A DNA stretch of 64,000 bases from Ctenopharyngodon idella (GCF_019924925.1 NC_067226.1:8599501-8663500); one strand, 5' to 3'. Shown: positions 12,911 through 25,310, counted from the stretch's first letter. The notes: generated from the sequence alone by a model not told the origin. A program made the numbers and translations.

Positions 12911-14982
12911 GGGGCTGTAATGAGGAACTATGGGAATTTCTCTTCCTAAGGAAATGTACGCATAACCATTTAAAAGCACCTTGAACTACATGCTTTATCT
13001 GTTCTATCCAGCTAGTGCACTGATGTAATCTAGCCTCATGCAAAATACAACTAAGCACAATCAAACTAAAGTATTTTGCATATGTAAAATCAAATGCAAA
13101 TACATAAACATTGCAGCAGAAGGAAAAAAAATCAGCGACGTTAGATGAGAACGCCTTTGAAAATAATATCAAACGCATCAAACATTTAAGATAAGAAACT
13201 GTCACTGGAAAAATAATGGTGCTGATATATAAAGGTTGTCTGGATGGCTCATTTTCATGTACTGCGTGAAACACTCAAAGGATTAAAAAAAGAGAAGTTA
13301 TGAAGGTTTTTCTCCAAGATCAATGAGCTAACACCTCTTCATAATTCAGCTGCTTTGATCATCTTGTCAGTTGTTCTCATCAGAAAGTTTCAGAAATGCG
13401 TATCTGTTACAAGGCCATGTCTACAGCATTTCACTCAGTGGAAACACTTCTGTTTTTGTATATTTTATTCTCAGTGTTTAAATGTCTTCAGAGAGAGTTT
13501 ATAGAAAAAATTAAGCCTGTTTCCAAAAAATAAAATAAAAAATGATAAAGGTAATTGTGAGATAACTTTTAAAATAAGAAATAAAATCAGATTGTGAGAT
13601 ATAAAGACATTTTGTGAAATTTTGTACAACTGACAGTTATATTTGATCTTTTTTACTCAAAAACAGACTTCCATACTAAAGCGGGTTGTGTATTATGAAA
13701 TGCTGGAATTTGTTGTGCTGGATGCAAGACTGGTTCATATGATGCCAATGCTTACATCGCATACACAACACGCACGCACAGAGCGAGAAAGAGAGAGAAA
13801 GAGAAGCATACACACATACACACGTTCTCACACATATTACACACACCATTGAAATTTGCAAAAACACAACCCGGCAAAGCTAATACACAGAATGGGCTTG
13901 GGGGATAAGCAATTTCTGCTTTGCCCCGCAATGAGTTTGCATAATAAGTCATTAGTTAGAATAATACAGTGCATTCACAGAATAACACATTCTTTGTGTT
14001 GGGAGCTCTAAGAGAGTGCTAAAATATTTAAATAAGGGGAAAATGAATCTGTGAATATCCAGCCTCCAAAGCTGTGGGTGTTGAATGTTAATCTCTCGCT
14101 CTCTCTTCTGCAAGCAACGAGTTTAACCCATACCAATGTTTATTCCTCATAAAACTAGGCCACATTTTCCATGCATGAGAATTTACATATTATTTACATT
14201 TGCTGTAACCTGTCTCACTCTCCTGATTCTCTCATGTTGTCTAACAGACCGTGAGAGGTTTTCATACATTGTGTAGTAGTATAATATAACTTGGATTTCC
14301 TCTATATCATGTGTAGGAACATTCGAGAGCAGACAAAAAAAAGACAGTTGTGTATATATTACTCTCCATTATTTATGATTTCACTTGCGTGCAGTTGGTG
14401 TAAATATAACACTGTTCTCTACAGTGGGGCTTGTAAGCATGCTGCAGATGTACGGTTTGGACTGGGCTGTGAGTCATACAAATACCCAACATACACAAAT
14501 CTCTCTCTCTCTCTATCAGTGTATGTGTGTTTCTCTTGTCCTGTACACCATCAGTCTTGGTTGGCTCATTTATGGATTAGGGCTACATATCAGAGAGAAG
14601 GAATTTGTTTGTTTGTTTGTGCTGGAGGCTGGGAGAGGGTTTGAGATGAATAACTGTACAGGACTGCCATGTGCTGATATGAGCCCAACAGAGCAGAGGC
14701 ACTGCTGTAAAACCGAACACTGCGCTAACCAATGAACATTACCATTCAGAAAACTCTAGCAACTTCCATATCTCCATGTCCATGCAGTAAATAACAACAC
14801 AGAACTAGAAGAGCAAATAGGAAATTGGATTAGAGTATGCAAATAATGACATTACAGGTCCTACTAGTCTAGTGGTTTTCAATCTATCGTGCAAGCCCTT
14901 CCAGAAAAACAGAAAACCGATAAACTCCCAATAATAAAAGTCTATACTATATTGTCAAAAATAATTAAAAAAAAAAATATTT
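12911..14982. other. intergenic, no gene seen
   Basis: AT-rich sequence with CA/GA-rich stretches near 13,780-13,850 and 14,500-14,515. The open frames at 12897-13274 (minus) and 14291-14735 (plus) have no recognisable domains and overlap in several frames. Confidence 0.5.
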
Positions 14983-15369
14983 CACTTTAAAATAATGGTC
15001 TAGATCACTAGAAGTTCTTGAAGAGTGACTAGGTAACACTTGAGTAATTAGTAATACATTTTATGACCACATCTAGAGTAAAAAAGAAAATTGCTTACAG
15101 ACACATTAATGTTGTGATTAGTAATTAATAGCTAATTCTATATAATTTGTCATAGTTAGTTAGTTCTTAATGAGGCCAAACTCATTCAGTAATTGATTAC
15201 CTAATAATAAACTATCTCAGTTCTAAATTTGATATTACTTACTGATTAGTTAAACTTGTTTCCAAATTAGTAAATAGTAGTAGCTGAAGTGTTAATGTAG
15301 CACTACTTGTTTGCCCTGCATTACTTCCTGTATAGTTACCTATTAATGACAGACCATTATTCTAAAGTG
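14983..15369. mobile_element. ~390-bp MITE-like repeat with CACTTTAAAATAATGGTCT ends
   Basis: Left CACTTTAAAATAATGGTCT and right AGACCATTATTCTAAAGTG are inverted with one mismatch. The interior is rich in TAGTTAGTTC/ATTAGTAATTA motifs, with no ORF. From memory a similar sequence is common in cyprinids. Confidence 0.6.
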
Positions 15370-16309
15370 TTACCGAAAATATATTGGTCGGTATCCATTT
15401 GAGTGCTGATTATTTGCACATCCCTATGTTTATATGATGCTATATATGATTCCACTTCTGATTGATCTAAAGACAAGCTATTAGAGCACCCAAGAACTAA
15501 GCCAACATGGTACTGCCAAATGGAGTTGCCCACCCCAGAACTCAAATTCAGCATCACTCTGCTTCCATTTTCCACATAAGCACATTCCAGAGTAAATGGC
15601 AAGCAAAAAAATAAGCTAAAGCTTCACTGCTTTTCTGACAGGCTTGATGCAGTAAAACCTAGATGCACCTGCCATTTAGCCAAGCCATCAACAGGGAAAC
15701 AGACACACAGAATACTGCCAGTGCAGGAAGTGCCAGATCTGGGCCCTGCACTGAGCAAGTGCTGGCTCTAGCATTTGGCTGAAGGTCTGATGCATGTGTC
15801 CTGCAGTCAGAGCTGCTCTGGCCCACAGATTCATGCTCACATGCACAAATGTGATATTATCAACATGGATATAATTAGTTCCAAAGACATATCCATGTCT
15901 ATGTGGCTGGATCAAGGTTATTTTAGTTAACCACAGCTAAAACCATTAAAAAAAAAAAAAAAACATTAAAACCTAAAACTTATTTTATTTCAGCTAGTTG
16001 GCAGGGAAACATTTCTCTTTTTTATTTAGTTTAACTTGATGTACTAAAGTAAAAAACTAATAATGAAGACTTTTTAAAAGAAAAAGAAAAAATCTAATTT
16101 AAAATATTAATTCAAATCATTAATATAATTTTTTATTTAAATAATAAATTATATTTTTTTTATGAATAACAACAGATACAGTTGTAAAAATTTGCATATA
16201 TACACACATGCCTAAAATGCTAATTGCATTAAATCTTGCATTAAAACTCGGCATTCCTTTTTCTTCCTTTCACTCTTTCTTTCTCACTCTCTGGCAAATG
16301 GTAAACATC
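15370..16309. other. intergenic with T/A-rich dispersed repeat at 15910-16090
   Basis: No gene. 15910-16090 (GGTTATTTTAGTTAACCACAGC followed by an A16 run) resembles the AACTAAAACTATTAAAA repeat seen at 20235 and, in related form, at 49870. Confidence 0.45.
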
Positions 16310-17225
16310 CTTAAAGGGTTAGTTGACCCAAAAATGAAAATTACCCCATGATTTACTCACCCTCATGCCATCCTAGGTGTATATGACTTTCTTCTTTCAG
16401 ACGAATATAATAGGAGTTATATTAAATAATGTCCTGGCTCTTTCAAGCTTTATAATGGCAGTAAATAGAGGACAAGATTTTGAAGCCCAAAAAAGTGCAA
16501 CCATCCATCATAAAAGATATCCACACAGCTCCGGGGGCCTTCTGAAGTGAAGCGATGCATTTGTGCAAGAAAAATATCCATATTTAAAACTTTAAAACCT
16601 AAAATAACTAGCTTCCTGCAGGCGGTTGTACGCATCATTTACGGCGAAAGAGTGAACTCTAACCCAACGCATGACGTATTGACGAATATGGAAGCGCAGA
16701 GGAGAGAGCAAAACAAAACACCGGTCACAAATTAGAAGTCTAAAACAAGAATTTTCAAAGAGGAATGTCGGAGGATTTTGATATAAGAGAAGAGGAGCTT
16801 GAGTTTGTTGCCCAGCCCTATTTGTTTGAACAGCGGGAGGCGTCAAAGCTTACTCTACTCCTACATCGCGTCAGGGGTTACTCATTTGGCGTAAGTCGAC
16901 GTACGTATGGCTGTCTGCCGGAAGCTAGTTATTTTAGTTTTAAATATGAATATTTTTCTTACACAAATGCATCGCTTCACTTCAGAAGGCCTTTAACCCC
17001 CCGGTGCCGTGTGGATATCTTTTACAATGGATGGTTGCACCTTTTTGGGCTTCAAAATCTCATCCTCTATTTACTGCCATTATAAAGCTTGGAAGAGCCA
17101 GGACATTATTTAATATAACTCCGATTGTATTCGTCTGAAAGAAGAAAGTCGTATTCACCTAGGATGACTTGAGGGTGAGTAAATCATGGGATAATTTTCA
17201 TTTTTGTGTGAACTATTCCTTTAAG
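16310..17225. mobile_element. 916-bp TTAA-bounded foldback with a non-palindromic coding-like core
   Basis: CTTAAAGGGTTAGTTGACCC at the left and an equivalent GTGTGAACTATTCCTTTAAG at the right. Arms of about 310 bp are complementary (CCTAAAATAACTAGCTTCCT near 16600 against GAAGCTAGTTATTTTAGTTT near 16920). The central segment of roughly 16,640-16,910 is not palindromic and contains an ATG-initiated frame, described separately. Confidence 0.8.
16765..17085 (+). pseudogene. coding-like fragment captured in a foldback element
   Basis: An open frame starting MSEDFDIREEELEFVAQPYL. Its first ~23 residues (EELEF.AQPYLFE) resemble, from memory, the start of multicopy predicted fish P2X7-like proteins. 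After about residue 24 the frame continues into QREASKLTLLLHRVRGYSFG and then runs through the right arm of the foldback, so it is truncated or chimeric. Function is unlikely. If the resemblance is wrong it is simply a chance ORF. Confidence 0.3.
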
Positions 17226-18736
17226 CATTTAAACCCAACATTTAAAAGTGAATGATTTAATACTAGGTATCAAACACGTCATCGTAAACACTGCTCTAAT
17301 TAAGCTTAATTAAAGCAATCTAATGGATATATAATCATTCAGTGGATATGAGCCCGAAGAAAGGAGATGAAGTATTCAGCTTGCACCCACACGCACTAAC
17401 AATCACTTGCTCTATGAGTGCAGTGCACCCACTCCCATCAATCACAGTGCTTTCCAAAACCATGCCAATCCTTCATTAAGCTGAGGAAGAGCCTCATAAT
17501 TACGATAATGCAATAATCTAATAGAGTCATTGCCTCTGTCTGTCTCAGTTTAGCGCACCTGGGAGGCACCACTCAATCTCCATAAAATGCAGACGATGGA
17601 CAAATCAGTTTCTCCTAGCTGGTGTAATGCTTTTAGAATATTCATAGTGTTTTCAGAATTTTAATCAAAGCCAGTGATGGGCTCGAATGTGAGTTGGGCT
17701 GAGCAGACACACACACATACATACATGCAAGCGAATGCATAATTCATATTGCTTAGCTCACGGTAGTTTGGCCACAGCTGGCTGAAGGAAATGTGTGAGT
17801 GTGAAATGTGTGTGTCCTGGCTTGAGGGTTTTGGCTGTGCCTGCTGGACACATGGCAGGTCCAGATGTTCTGGTTTCGTTTGTGCATAGCTCATCAAAAA
17901 CTCCATGCCTGTGCCACCCTTGGGCCCCTGCCAACCCAGACACCAAGCAGGACTCACTCTGCCATCTGCCATGCACGTGTCCCAATGCATTATGGGCTTG
18001 CTGTGTGTGTTTTGTGATGTCACAATAAGCTGATACACAGGACGACGAGCTGGTTACTTTCCAACTTAGTAAAGACCTTTTAGCCAACCCTACGCTACTA
18101 TCCAAGATTTTTCACACAGATGTGTTTTGTTGTTGCTATTGCTCTTATTTTTATTCAAAATATTTAGCAGATGTGCTACTGCTACCCTGATTTTGTTTTA
18201 GTCCTGTTCAGTTTTCAATCTGAAAAGCCCTGCAGGCTAGATCTAGGCAGCTTACACACTAACTTTGAATCACTAAACTGAGTGCCTGTCAATACCATAT
18301 TTACCAATATTCACATATGCACACACACAAGCACACACCCTTGAGGCGCTAGGTGTCCAAACTGAGGCAGGTCTGCCACAGAGTGATGATGTGTCCCAAG
18401 TGACTGCCCGCCATTTTGTTGTGCTTCACTAAGCATGTACCAAGTCTTCAGTCAGTCTCACTATCTAGCACTGGTCTATGGCAGCCTGTCAGAGATGCTC
18501 ATACTCTCCCTCCATCTCTCAGACTCTCTCTCACTCGCTCACTCACTTGTTTGAAGTTTTTAATTCAGTTTAGTCCATTTGAAGTAGATATAAAACTAAA
18601 TATGATAAATCAAAGGCACGTTCCATGATTATGGTACACTATGTTGATATTTTGCACAGCATTAGAGGCTAAATGTCAACAGTTAAAATCATAAAATGTC
18701 ATCATTTTGACAGTCTATTGAATTGATATATAAATA
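17226..18736. other. intergenic, no gene seen
   Basis: Mostly single-copy-looking sequence. 17,460-17,640 and 17,750-18,010 are repeat-poor. Overlapping open frames on both strands at 17,661-18,105 show no domains. Confidence 0.45.
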
Positions 18737-19667
18737 TAGGGGTGTAATGATACACAAAACTTATGGTTCGGTTCATACCTCGTTATTGAAGTCACGGTTC
18801 GGTTCGACATCACTAACAAGTTAAGTAAAATATAATGAATATATAGGCTAATATTCATTTCTCTGGCGAACTAACAAGCTGTGGACTCGCCTGAGGTAAA
18901 TGTTACGTGGCACAGTGTTGTTTACAAGCTGTTTTATTGCTGTCTTTCCGCCGTTGAAACACTGATTGAGTGCTTACACAAGATATCATACATTTCCGTA
19001 AGTTGTACTGTATCTTTCAATGTACCTTCAGATGTTCATTCATGTTTATTCTGTAAAGAGGAAGAGATGATCGCGTTCACTCGCGCTCCTCGCTGTCGCT
19101 TGAAATGAAGCATCTGCATCTGTTCAAACCGCCCGCTCTAGAGCGCCTCTTGAAATCAGGGGAGTGAGGTTTACACACACAGCTCTTACCGGCCTATGTC
19201 TGTTACACTCACCCCCTAAACCACACTCCCATCCGGGTCATGGCACCAATGTAACCCCTCCTGTTCAAACCACCCGCTCTAAGTGGGACACAAATCCGGG
19301 TCCGCCGGCATGGGAGTCGGGCGCTCTAACAAGGAGGCTAAAGACCGCAGTCTCTAGCGTCAGTCGCTAGAGCGCCTCTTGAGATCAGGGGGGTGAGGTT
19401 TACATGCACAACTCTTACCAGCTTACGTCCGTTACATGTACAGTGATCTGTCACGCCACATCAAAGAGCGTCAAAACGTCATTTTTTTTTCTTGAATTTC
19501 ATGATAAAATGGACAGAATTTGAAAGATGACATTTTGTTTCTTATCGAAAGTAACAAAACACAGAGCTTGGTTGCGTTCGGTATGCAATGAGAGTATCAC
19601 GGTACGTAGGCTACCGTGGGTGGTGTATCACGTTTTTCGGTTCGGTTTGAATATTGTTACACCCCTA
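18737..19667. mobile_element. ~930-bp hAT-like non-autonomous element with AGGGGTGTAA ends
   Basis: Left TAGGGGTGTAATGATACAC and right GTTACACCCCTA, with sub-terminal GGTTCGGTTC motifs facing inward from both ends. The flanking 8-mers TATAAATA and AATAATTA do not match, so the insertion is old or the duplication has decayed. The interior holds an imperfect duplication and a tRNA-like remnant. Confidence 0.65.
19134..19440. repeat. internal direct duplication of a GCTAGAGCGCCTCTTGA.. segment with tRNA-like text
   Basis: CTAGAGCGCCTCTTGARATCAGGGG with following GTGAGGTTTACA occurs at 19137 and 19368, about 230 bp apart. Between them, read on the minus strand, TAGCCTCCTTGTTAGAGCGC and ACTCCCATGCCGGCGGACCC resemble the A-box and anticodon parts of a tRNA-derived sequence, but the B-box part (GGATTTGTGTCC) is degraded, so it is not a functional tRNA gene. 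Confidence 0.4.
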
Positions 19668-19819
19668 AATAATTATAGTAATTCAATGTACTAATTTTTA
19701 ATTTCCAAAATACATAATATTTAGCTGTGTCCCACGTTTTGCATCCATCAATGTTACCACATTATTTTGCCCCATTACAATAAATGCAACTTCCTTAATA
19801 TTTACACATTCCCAAAACA

Positions 19820-20090
19820 ACAATTTAGAACAAGGATGGGCAGTTCTGGTCTTAAAGGGCCATTGTCCTGCACAGTTAGCTCCATCTCTAAACAAGCACA
19901 CCTGAAAAATCTAACCAAAGGCTGGATCTAAATATTCATACTATATAGTAGCCAAAAACAGTATGCAAAAAGAGTAGTATGTCCAAATTCCCAGTATTCA
20001 TTAAACAGCAGGCAGAAAGTACCCGAATGACCTACTGCTACTGCTGCAAGGTTCTGAAGTGTGCGTCCAATAAAACTACAAACTACCCTA
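19820..20090. repeat. two fragments of cyprinid dispersed repeats
   Basis: 19820-19915 carries GGGCAGTTCTGGTC and AGCACACCTGAAAAATCTAA, like 40926-41015. 19925-20085 carries TACTATATAGTAGCC, AGTAGTATGTCCAAATTC and AAAGTACCCGAATGACCTAC, a text I recall as another common cyprinid repeat. Both are partial. Confidence 0.45.
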
Positions 20091-22169
20091 TGGTCCCAAA
20101 CTAGCTAGGTCCTACTGAGAGATAGCTCAATTTCGGCTAAATCTGCAACCCTGTTTCGCATTTAATTTTTTAATATTCATTCTTTAAAAAAAAGCATAAA
20201 ACATAAATCAATTTGATAACATTTTACAAATTACAAAACAAGTGTTGTTATTGTTAACTAAAACTATTAAAAATAAAAAACTCATTCAAAATATTAATAA
20301 ATACTATGATAATATATAAATAATACTAAGATAACACTGCACACAAACTTTTCTCTCATTATTGTCTCTCAGTCTTTGTAATGCTGCTGTCAGCCTTTGG
20401 CTGCCTGCTGGATGCTGACAGTTAGACTGAGCATCATCAAACACCTTCCCTCTCCTTCTCCATTTCCCTCTTCCTCCATCAGAGAGAGAGAAAGAGAGAT
20501 AGACAGGTGAGAAAGGAGAGAAAATACAGAGAGACGAAGGGAAGAAACACTACTCTTACTGCCAAGTTTTTTGTTTTTTTTTTGTGCCTGAAGCATTGAG
20601 AGGTGTGTGAGTGGAATACAGGTATACCTGACTGAATGGCCAAAGACTGTCTGCCTCCTCCTGAAGAGATCTGAACATCTGGACTGCAGATGAGCTCCAC
20701 ATTTTCTTTCCACAAGAAACAAATACCTAATGAAATTAGCCATTAGTGAAAGTGAAACTGAGAACTCTCTGTCTCATCAGGTGTTATTTCCACACGCGCG
20801 CGCACATCTTGTATCACAGCCACCCACAGCAAAGAGATTATTTACTGCTGTTGTACGCAAGCAAAGTTCCAGTTCCACATATGAATGATTAATATGCCTA
20901 TAAAATATAATCCCTCTGTAATCAGAACTCTCTGACTCTCTCTCACACACTTAATACATCTGGGTGATAGACACACACGTCGCACACACTACATCTGAGT
21001 AACACAGAGACAGACAAACACTATTAATTATTTATGCACTCATGAGTAGCATTAAAATTCATCTACCAGTCTAATATAAAAGAAACCCTTTATGTTTTTT
21101 CAGCTGCATTATAAATCCAGGCAAGCTGAATCTCACCTGCACAAGTGATGGCCTCATAGTGTGGTGTTATTTTTGTGCCGCAATTAATTATTTTATTAAT
21201 TTTTTTTTTATACAAGTCACCAGATTTTCAGGCAATCAGTTAGCTACCTAAAGCCCAAAGCATACTTTGGTATACACATGCTCTAGAGTATGTGTACAGT
21301 GCATGTGACAGATTTCATGATCATTAACATAGTACGGCCAGCTGTATGTGCTCTGACGTATTTTTCTAGTCACGCGTAATCTGTACGCTCAGCTTGCACA
21401 TGTGCCTTGATTTTTGTTTTGTTTTTTTGCACTAATTATTTTAACACTGACCTGGGCCAACAACAATAATAGATGGTAGCAGTGAGGAGCACTTGTGTTA
21501 GGGGGTTAAGAGATGCATGCTAGTAAACTAGATGAACTCTAGTTTAAACAAGTACAAATACGTTTTATCGTTCATAACTTCTGGAGAGAAATGGTGCAGA
21601 CACTGAACAAAGACTTTAGATATACCAAAACAGTGCGCTCTTAATACTATGAATGGGAGTGCAACACGCAATATGGCAGAATAAGTCCTGCTTTCTAAAT
21701 AAAAGAGCCAATCGCCAATTGGTAAAGTCATAGCGTCACTGCAGCTGCCGGCTGCCATAGAAACAATCAGTGTCCAGACACACATGTGCATTGGCTGGAC
21801 CAACCTGAAATATACGAAAAAAAAATGTAATGCTATTTGATCATAAGAAATAACATTTATGGGACAGTTCATGTCAGCTGAAATATTTAAATGTGAGTGT
21901 GGCGAGCAGTTTTTGAAATTTCAGAATTTCCCCATTCAAGTAGATATGAGTTGCTATTGGATGCCTGAAATAGCTGCCCATTGCAAATATGGCCACCAAG
22001 TTAACTGACTCTTCTTGAAAGGGACTTTGACAAAGATTAAACTTCCTAAGTTCCTAGTGCATGTGTTGACCGCCTATGTTCATGTACACTGTTAAATGAT
22101 GTATACTTATTTTATTACTATATATTTATTTTATTACTATATATATATATATATATATATTACTATATA
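20091..22169. other. intergenic, no gene seen
   Basis: AT-rich repeat AACTAAAACTATTAAAA at 20235-20320; GA-rich tract at 20480-20535; (TA)n at 22120-22160 next to the Tc1 end. The 114-codon frame at 21528-21872 (minus) has no recognisable domain. Confidence 0.45.
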
Positions 22170-23389
22170 CACTATATTGCCAAAAGTATTGGGACACCCC
22201 TCCAAATCATTGAATTCAGGTGTTCCAATCACTTCCATGGCCACAGGTGTATAAAATCTGATTCTACAAACATTTGTGAAAGAATGGGTCGCTCTCAGGA
22301 GCTCAGTGAATTCAAGCATGGTACCGTGATTGGTTGCCACCTGTGCAATAAGTCCATTCATGAAATTTTCTCACTACTAAATATTCCACGGTCAACTGTT
22401 AGTGGTATCATAACAAAGTGGAAGCAATTGGGAACAACAGCAGCTCAGCCACGAAGTGGAAGGCCATGTAAAAACACAGAGCGGGGTCAGTGCATGCTGA
22501 GGCGCACAGTATCCAGAAGTCGCCAACTTTCTGCAGAGTCAATAGCTACAGACCTCCAAACTTCGTGTAGCCTTCAGATTAGCTCAAGAACAGTGCGTAG
22601 AGAGCTTCATGTAATGGGTTTCCGTGGCCAAGCAGCTGCATCCAAGTCTTACATCAAGTGCAATGCAAAGTGTCAGATGCAGTGGTGTAAAGCACGCCGC
22701 CACTGGACTCTAGAGCAGTGGAGACGTGTTCTCTGGAGTGACGAATCACTCTTCTCTGTCTGGCAATCCGATGGACAACTCTGGGATTAGCGGTTGCCAA
22801 GAGAACGGTACCTGCCTGACTGCATTGTGCCAAGTGTAAAGTTTGGTGGAGGGGGGATTATGGTGTGGGATAGTTTTTCAGGGGTTGGGCTTGGCCCCTT
22901 AGTTCCAGTGAAAGGAACTCTTAATGCTTCAGCATACCAAGACATTTTGGACAATTTCATGCTCCCAACTTTGTGGGAACAGTCTGGGGATGGCCCCTTC
23001 CTGTTCCAACATGACTGCACACCAGTGCACAAAGCAAGATCCATAAAGACATGGATGAGCGAGTTTGGTGTAGAGGAACTTGACTGGCCTGCACAGAGTC
23101 CTGACCTCAACCTGATAGAATACCTTTGGGATGAATTAGAGCGGAGACTGCGAGCCAGGCCTTCTTACCAATATCACTGCCTGACCTCACAAATGTGCTT
23201 CTAGAAGAATGGTCAAAAATTCCCATAAACATCCCTAAACCCTAAACCTTGTGGAAAGACTTCCCAGAAGATTTGAGGCTGTTATAGCTGCAAAGGGTGG
23301 GCCAACTCCATATTAAACCCTACTGATTAAGAATGGGATGTCATTAAAGTTCATGTGCAAGTAAAGGCAGGCGTCCCAGGCATTTTGGC
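22170..23389. mobile_element. Tc1/mariner (DD34E) transposon, decayed copy
   Basis: Left end CACTATATTGCCAAAAGTAT and TGGGACACC beside a (TA)n tract, consistent with TA targeting. The right end (GGCGTCCCAGGCATTTTGGC) is the degenerate inverted counterpart and lacks its last ten or so bases, abutting a foldback element. The length of about 1.2 kb is normal for the superfamily. Confidence 0.9.
22284..23316 (+). pseudogene. Tc1-type transposase, inactivated
   Basis: Transposase that cuts and pastes at TA dinucleotides. It starts MGRSQELSEFKHGTVIGCHL, with a paired-like helix-turn-helix (STVSGIITKWKQLG) and a GRPR-like SGRPCK. The catalytic triad is visible: WSDES (first D, about residue 153), LFQHDC (second D) and, exactly 34 residues on, NLIEYLWDE (E). 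Breaks: an in-frame TAG at 22788-22790 after QLWD; a one-base frameshift near 23170-23180, after ARPSYQY; and further stops in the last 40 codons. Both open segments are in the same frame on either side of the TAG. Confidence 0.92.
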
Positions 23390-23746
23390 TTAAAGGGTTA
23401 GTTCACCCAAAAATAAAAATAATGTCATGTATTACTCACCCTCATGTCGCTCCACACCCGTAAGACCTTTGTTCATCTTCAGAACACAAATTAAGATATT
23501 TTTGATGAAATCCGATGGCTCAGTGAGGCCTCTATTGAGAGCAAAGGATCTCCTATCAAACGACTAAACTACTGAAATCCCGTGACTTTGGCGCTCCGAA
23601 CCACTGATTCGATTCGTAAAGCTCCGAAGTGAATGAATATCTTAATTTGTGTTCCGAAGATGAACGAAGGTCTTAGGGGTGTAGAACGACATGAGGGTGA
23701 GTAATTAATGACAGAATTTTCATTTTTGGGTGAACTAACCCTTTAA
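23390..23746. mobile_element. 357-bp TTAA-bounded foldback element adjoining the Tc1 copy
   Basis: Starts TTAAAGGGTTAGTTCACCC and ends GGGTGAACTAACCCTTTAA. Arms share GTAAGACCTTTGTTCATCTT and its complement AAGATGAACGAAGGTCTTAG. No ORF. Confidence 0.85.
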
Positions 23747-25000
23747 CTATCAACTAATTAGAGTGCAGAATAACTATGCCAGATAACTAACTAGTGGGCA
23801 GAATAACTATACCTAAAAAACACATTTGTGGCACAAAAATAATGCAATATTATACACACTGACAGCACTCCACGAATATAAGCATACAATGTGAACACAT
23901 GGACCAAAACACAACAGTGAACAGGACATTCTCAGGATTATATGAAACATAACCTGCATAATTGTGGTGTTAAATTAGACATAACACATTCCCCTTAACA
24001 ACCTGCCCCAAACAACCCATAACACAGTGAATGCCAAAACCACTGCTTTTCCGTGTCATTTAACAATGCCTTGTCAAATACTCACAAACACACACACACA
24101 CGCACGCACGCACGCGCACACACACACACAGTACAAAGTTAAAATGCAAGGCAAAGCATCCCCAGATAGAAAAAGAAAGGAATCCTAGTGCAGTGAAGAG
24201 TGAAGTACATGCTGTTTTTAATGTGCTGTAAAATATTGATGAGGAAAGTGTTTTTTTTTTTTTTGTGCAGGGAAGCACCAGCCAACCCAACATGATATTT
24301 GTGTGCTACCATTTCATGCTGAGCTGAAACCAATGGCTCCATCTAAATTTGAGTCTTAATTGCAACATGGGAGACCACAGAGATGATCTCAGCTTAGGGT
24401 GAAAGGGGTTGTGGGTAAACAGCAGGGCCAAAGGCCAGTTAATTTCTTCATGAAAAAGCCAGATAGTAGATGTGTCTTGTAGCAGTGATGTGGGCTAACA
24501 GTGTCAGTAAGATATTTTATTCATGCTCCTTATGTGTATACACTTTAACGTGGCTGCTTCTCCCTGCTGAACTGGAGTTAGTGTGTTTGATTGGACGGAG
24601 TGGACACCTGATAGGGGCTCTGAACATCTATCAGCACTATCAGAAGCTCTTACCACTTTATCTTACTCATCCAAGAGCGCCTCTCAAACTGCAACTGATA
24701 AGAGGTCAAAGTTGATGCTGATCACAGAGGAGACATTAGAATGAAACTGGAGATGGCATGAGCTTTTTGTGATCACAATCGTGCAACAAGAGATGCTTTG
24801 CTGAGCTTAAAAGCTTTGAATGCGATTTGTGCTTCATAAGCAGTGAAATACATCTAGTTTATCTTCATTTTCTATGTGCATAGGCTACAATGAAATCTAT
24901 CATTGTGCACACAGGTTTTCAGAGGGCACTAAATTTTATCTTTCTCTGCAGCCTGAGGCAGGGGCACAGGATCCACACTCACATACACACACATAGATAA
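23747..25000. other. intergenic, no gene seen
   Basis: A CA/CG-rich microsatellite at 24088-24130 and a T15 run at 24250-24264. 24,340-24,960 is repeat-poor. Confidence 0.45.
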
Positions 25001-25010
25001 GCCCCGCCAT

Positions 25011-25310
25011 TGACTACTATTAATCCTGGCTGATTTGCATTGTCAGAGTGCCTGTGTTTGAACAATGCTGTTGTTTCCTTGTTTGCTAATTTAGGAACAA
25101 ACATTTGCCTGTGCAGCAAACAAGCTCTCCCAGGATGTGTTATTAATAGGCTAATTAAGCCAGCGGTAATGAGCAGGATTACAGCTAATTATGACAAGAT
25201 TTGTTTTGGCGTTCCGTCTGGGAAGAAGCAGTGGAGTGTGTACATCTACCTGGGAGTTCATTACTGCCATCACCATGCACCTGAGTGCACAGAGTACACA
25301 GCTGGGGGAT
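25011..25310. promoter_or_regulatory. candidate enhancer-like conserved element
   Basis: Repeat-free block with dense transcription-factor-like motifs: octamer ATTTGCAT (25033-25040), SOX-type AACAATG (25061-25067), forkhead-like TTGTTTGC (25079-25086), homeodomain TAATTA (25152-25157 and 25186-25191) and Otx-like GGATTA (25176-25181). No splice-flanked coding frame. This arrangement is typical of vertebrate developmental enhancers, but conservation was not tested. Confidence 0.4.

Noticed and set aside
14291..14735. Two overlapping 116-117 codon frames
   Set aside because: Overlap in different frames, contain microsatellite-derived runs, and match no known protein.
19240..19350. Possible tRNA gene on the minus strand
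   Set aside because: The anticodon stem mispairs and the B-box is degraded; at most a tRNA-derived repeat.
23390..23746. Regularly repeated text considered as a CRISPR-like array
   Set aside because: It is one inverted repeat, not a series of direct repeats with spacers, and the genome is vertebrate.
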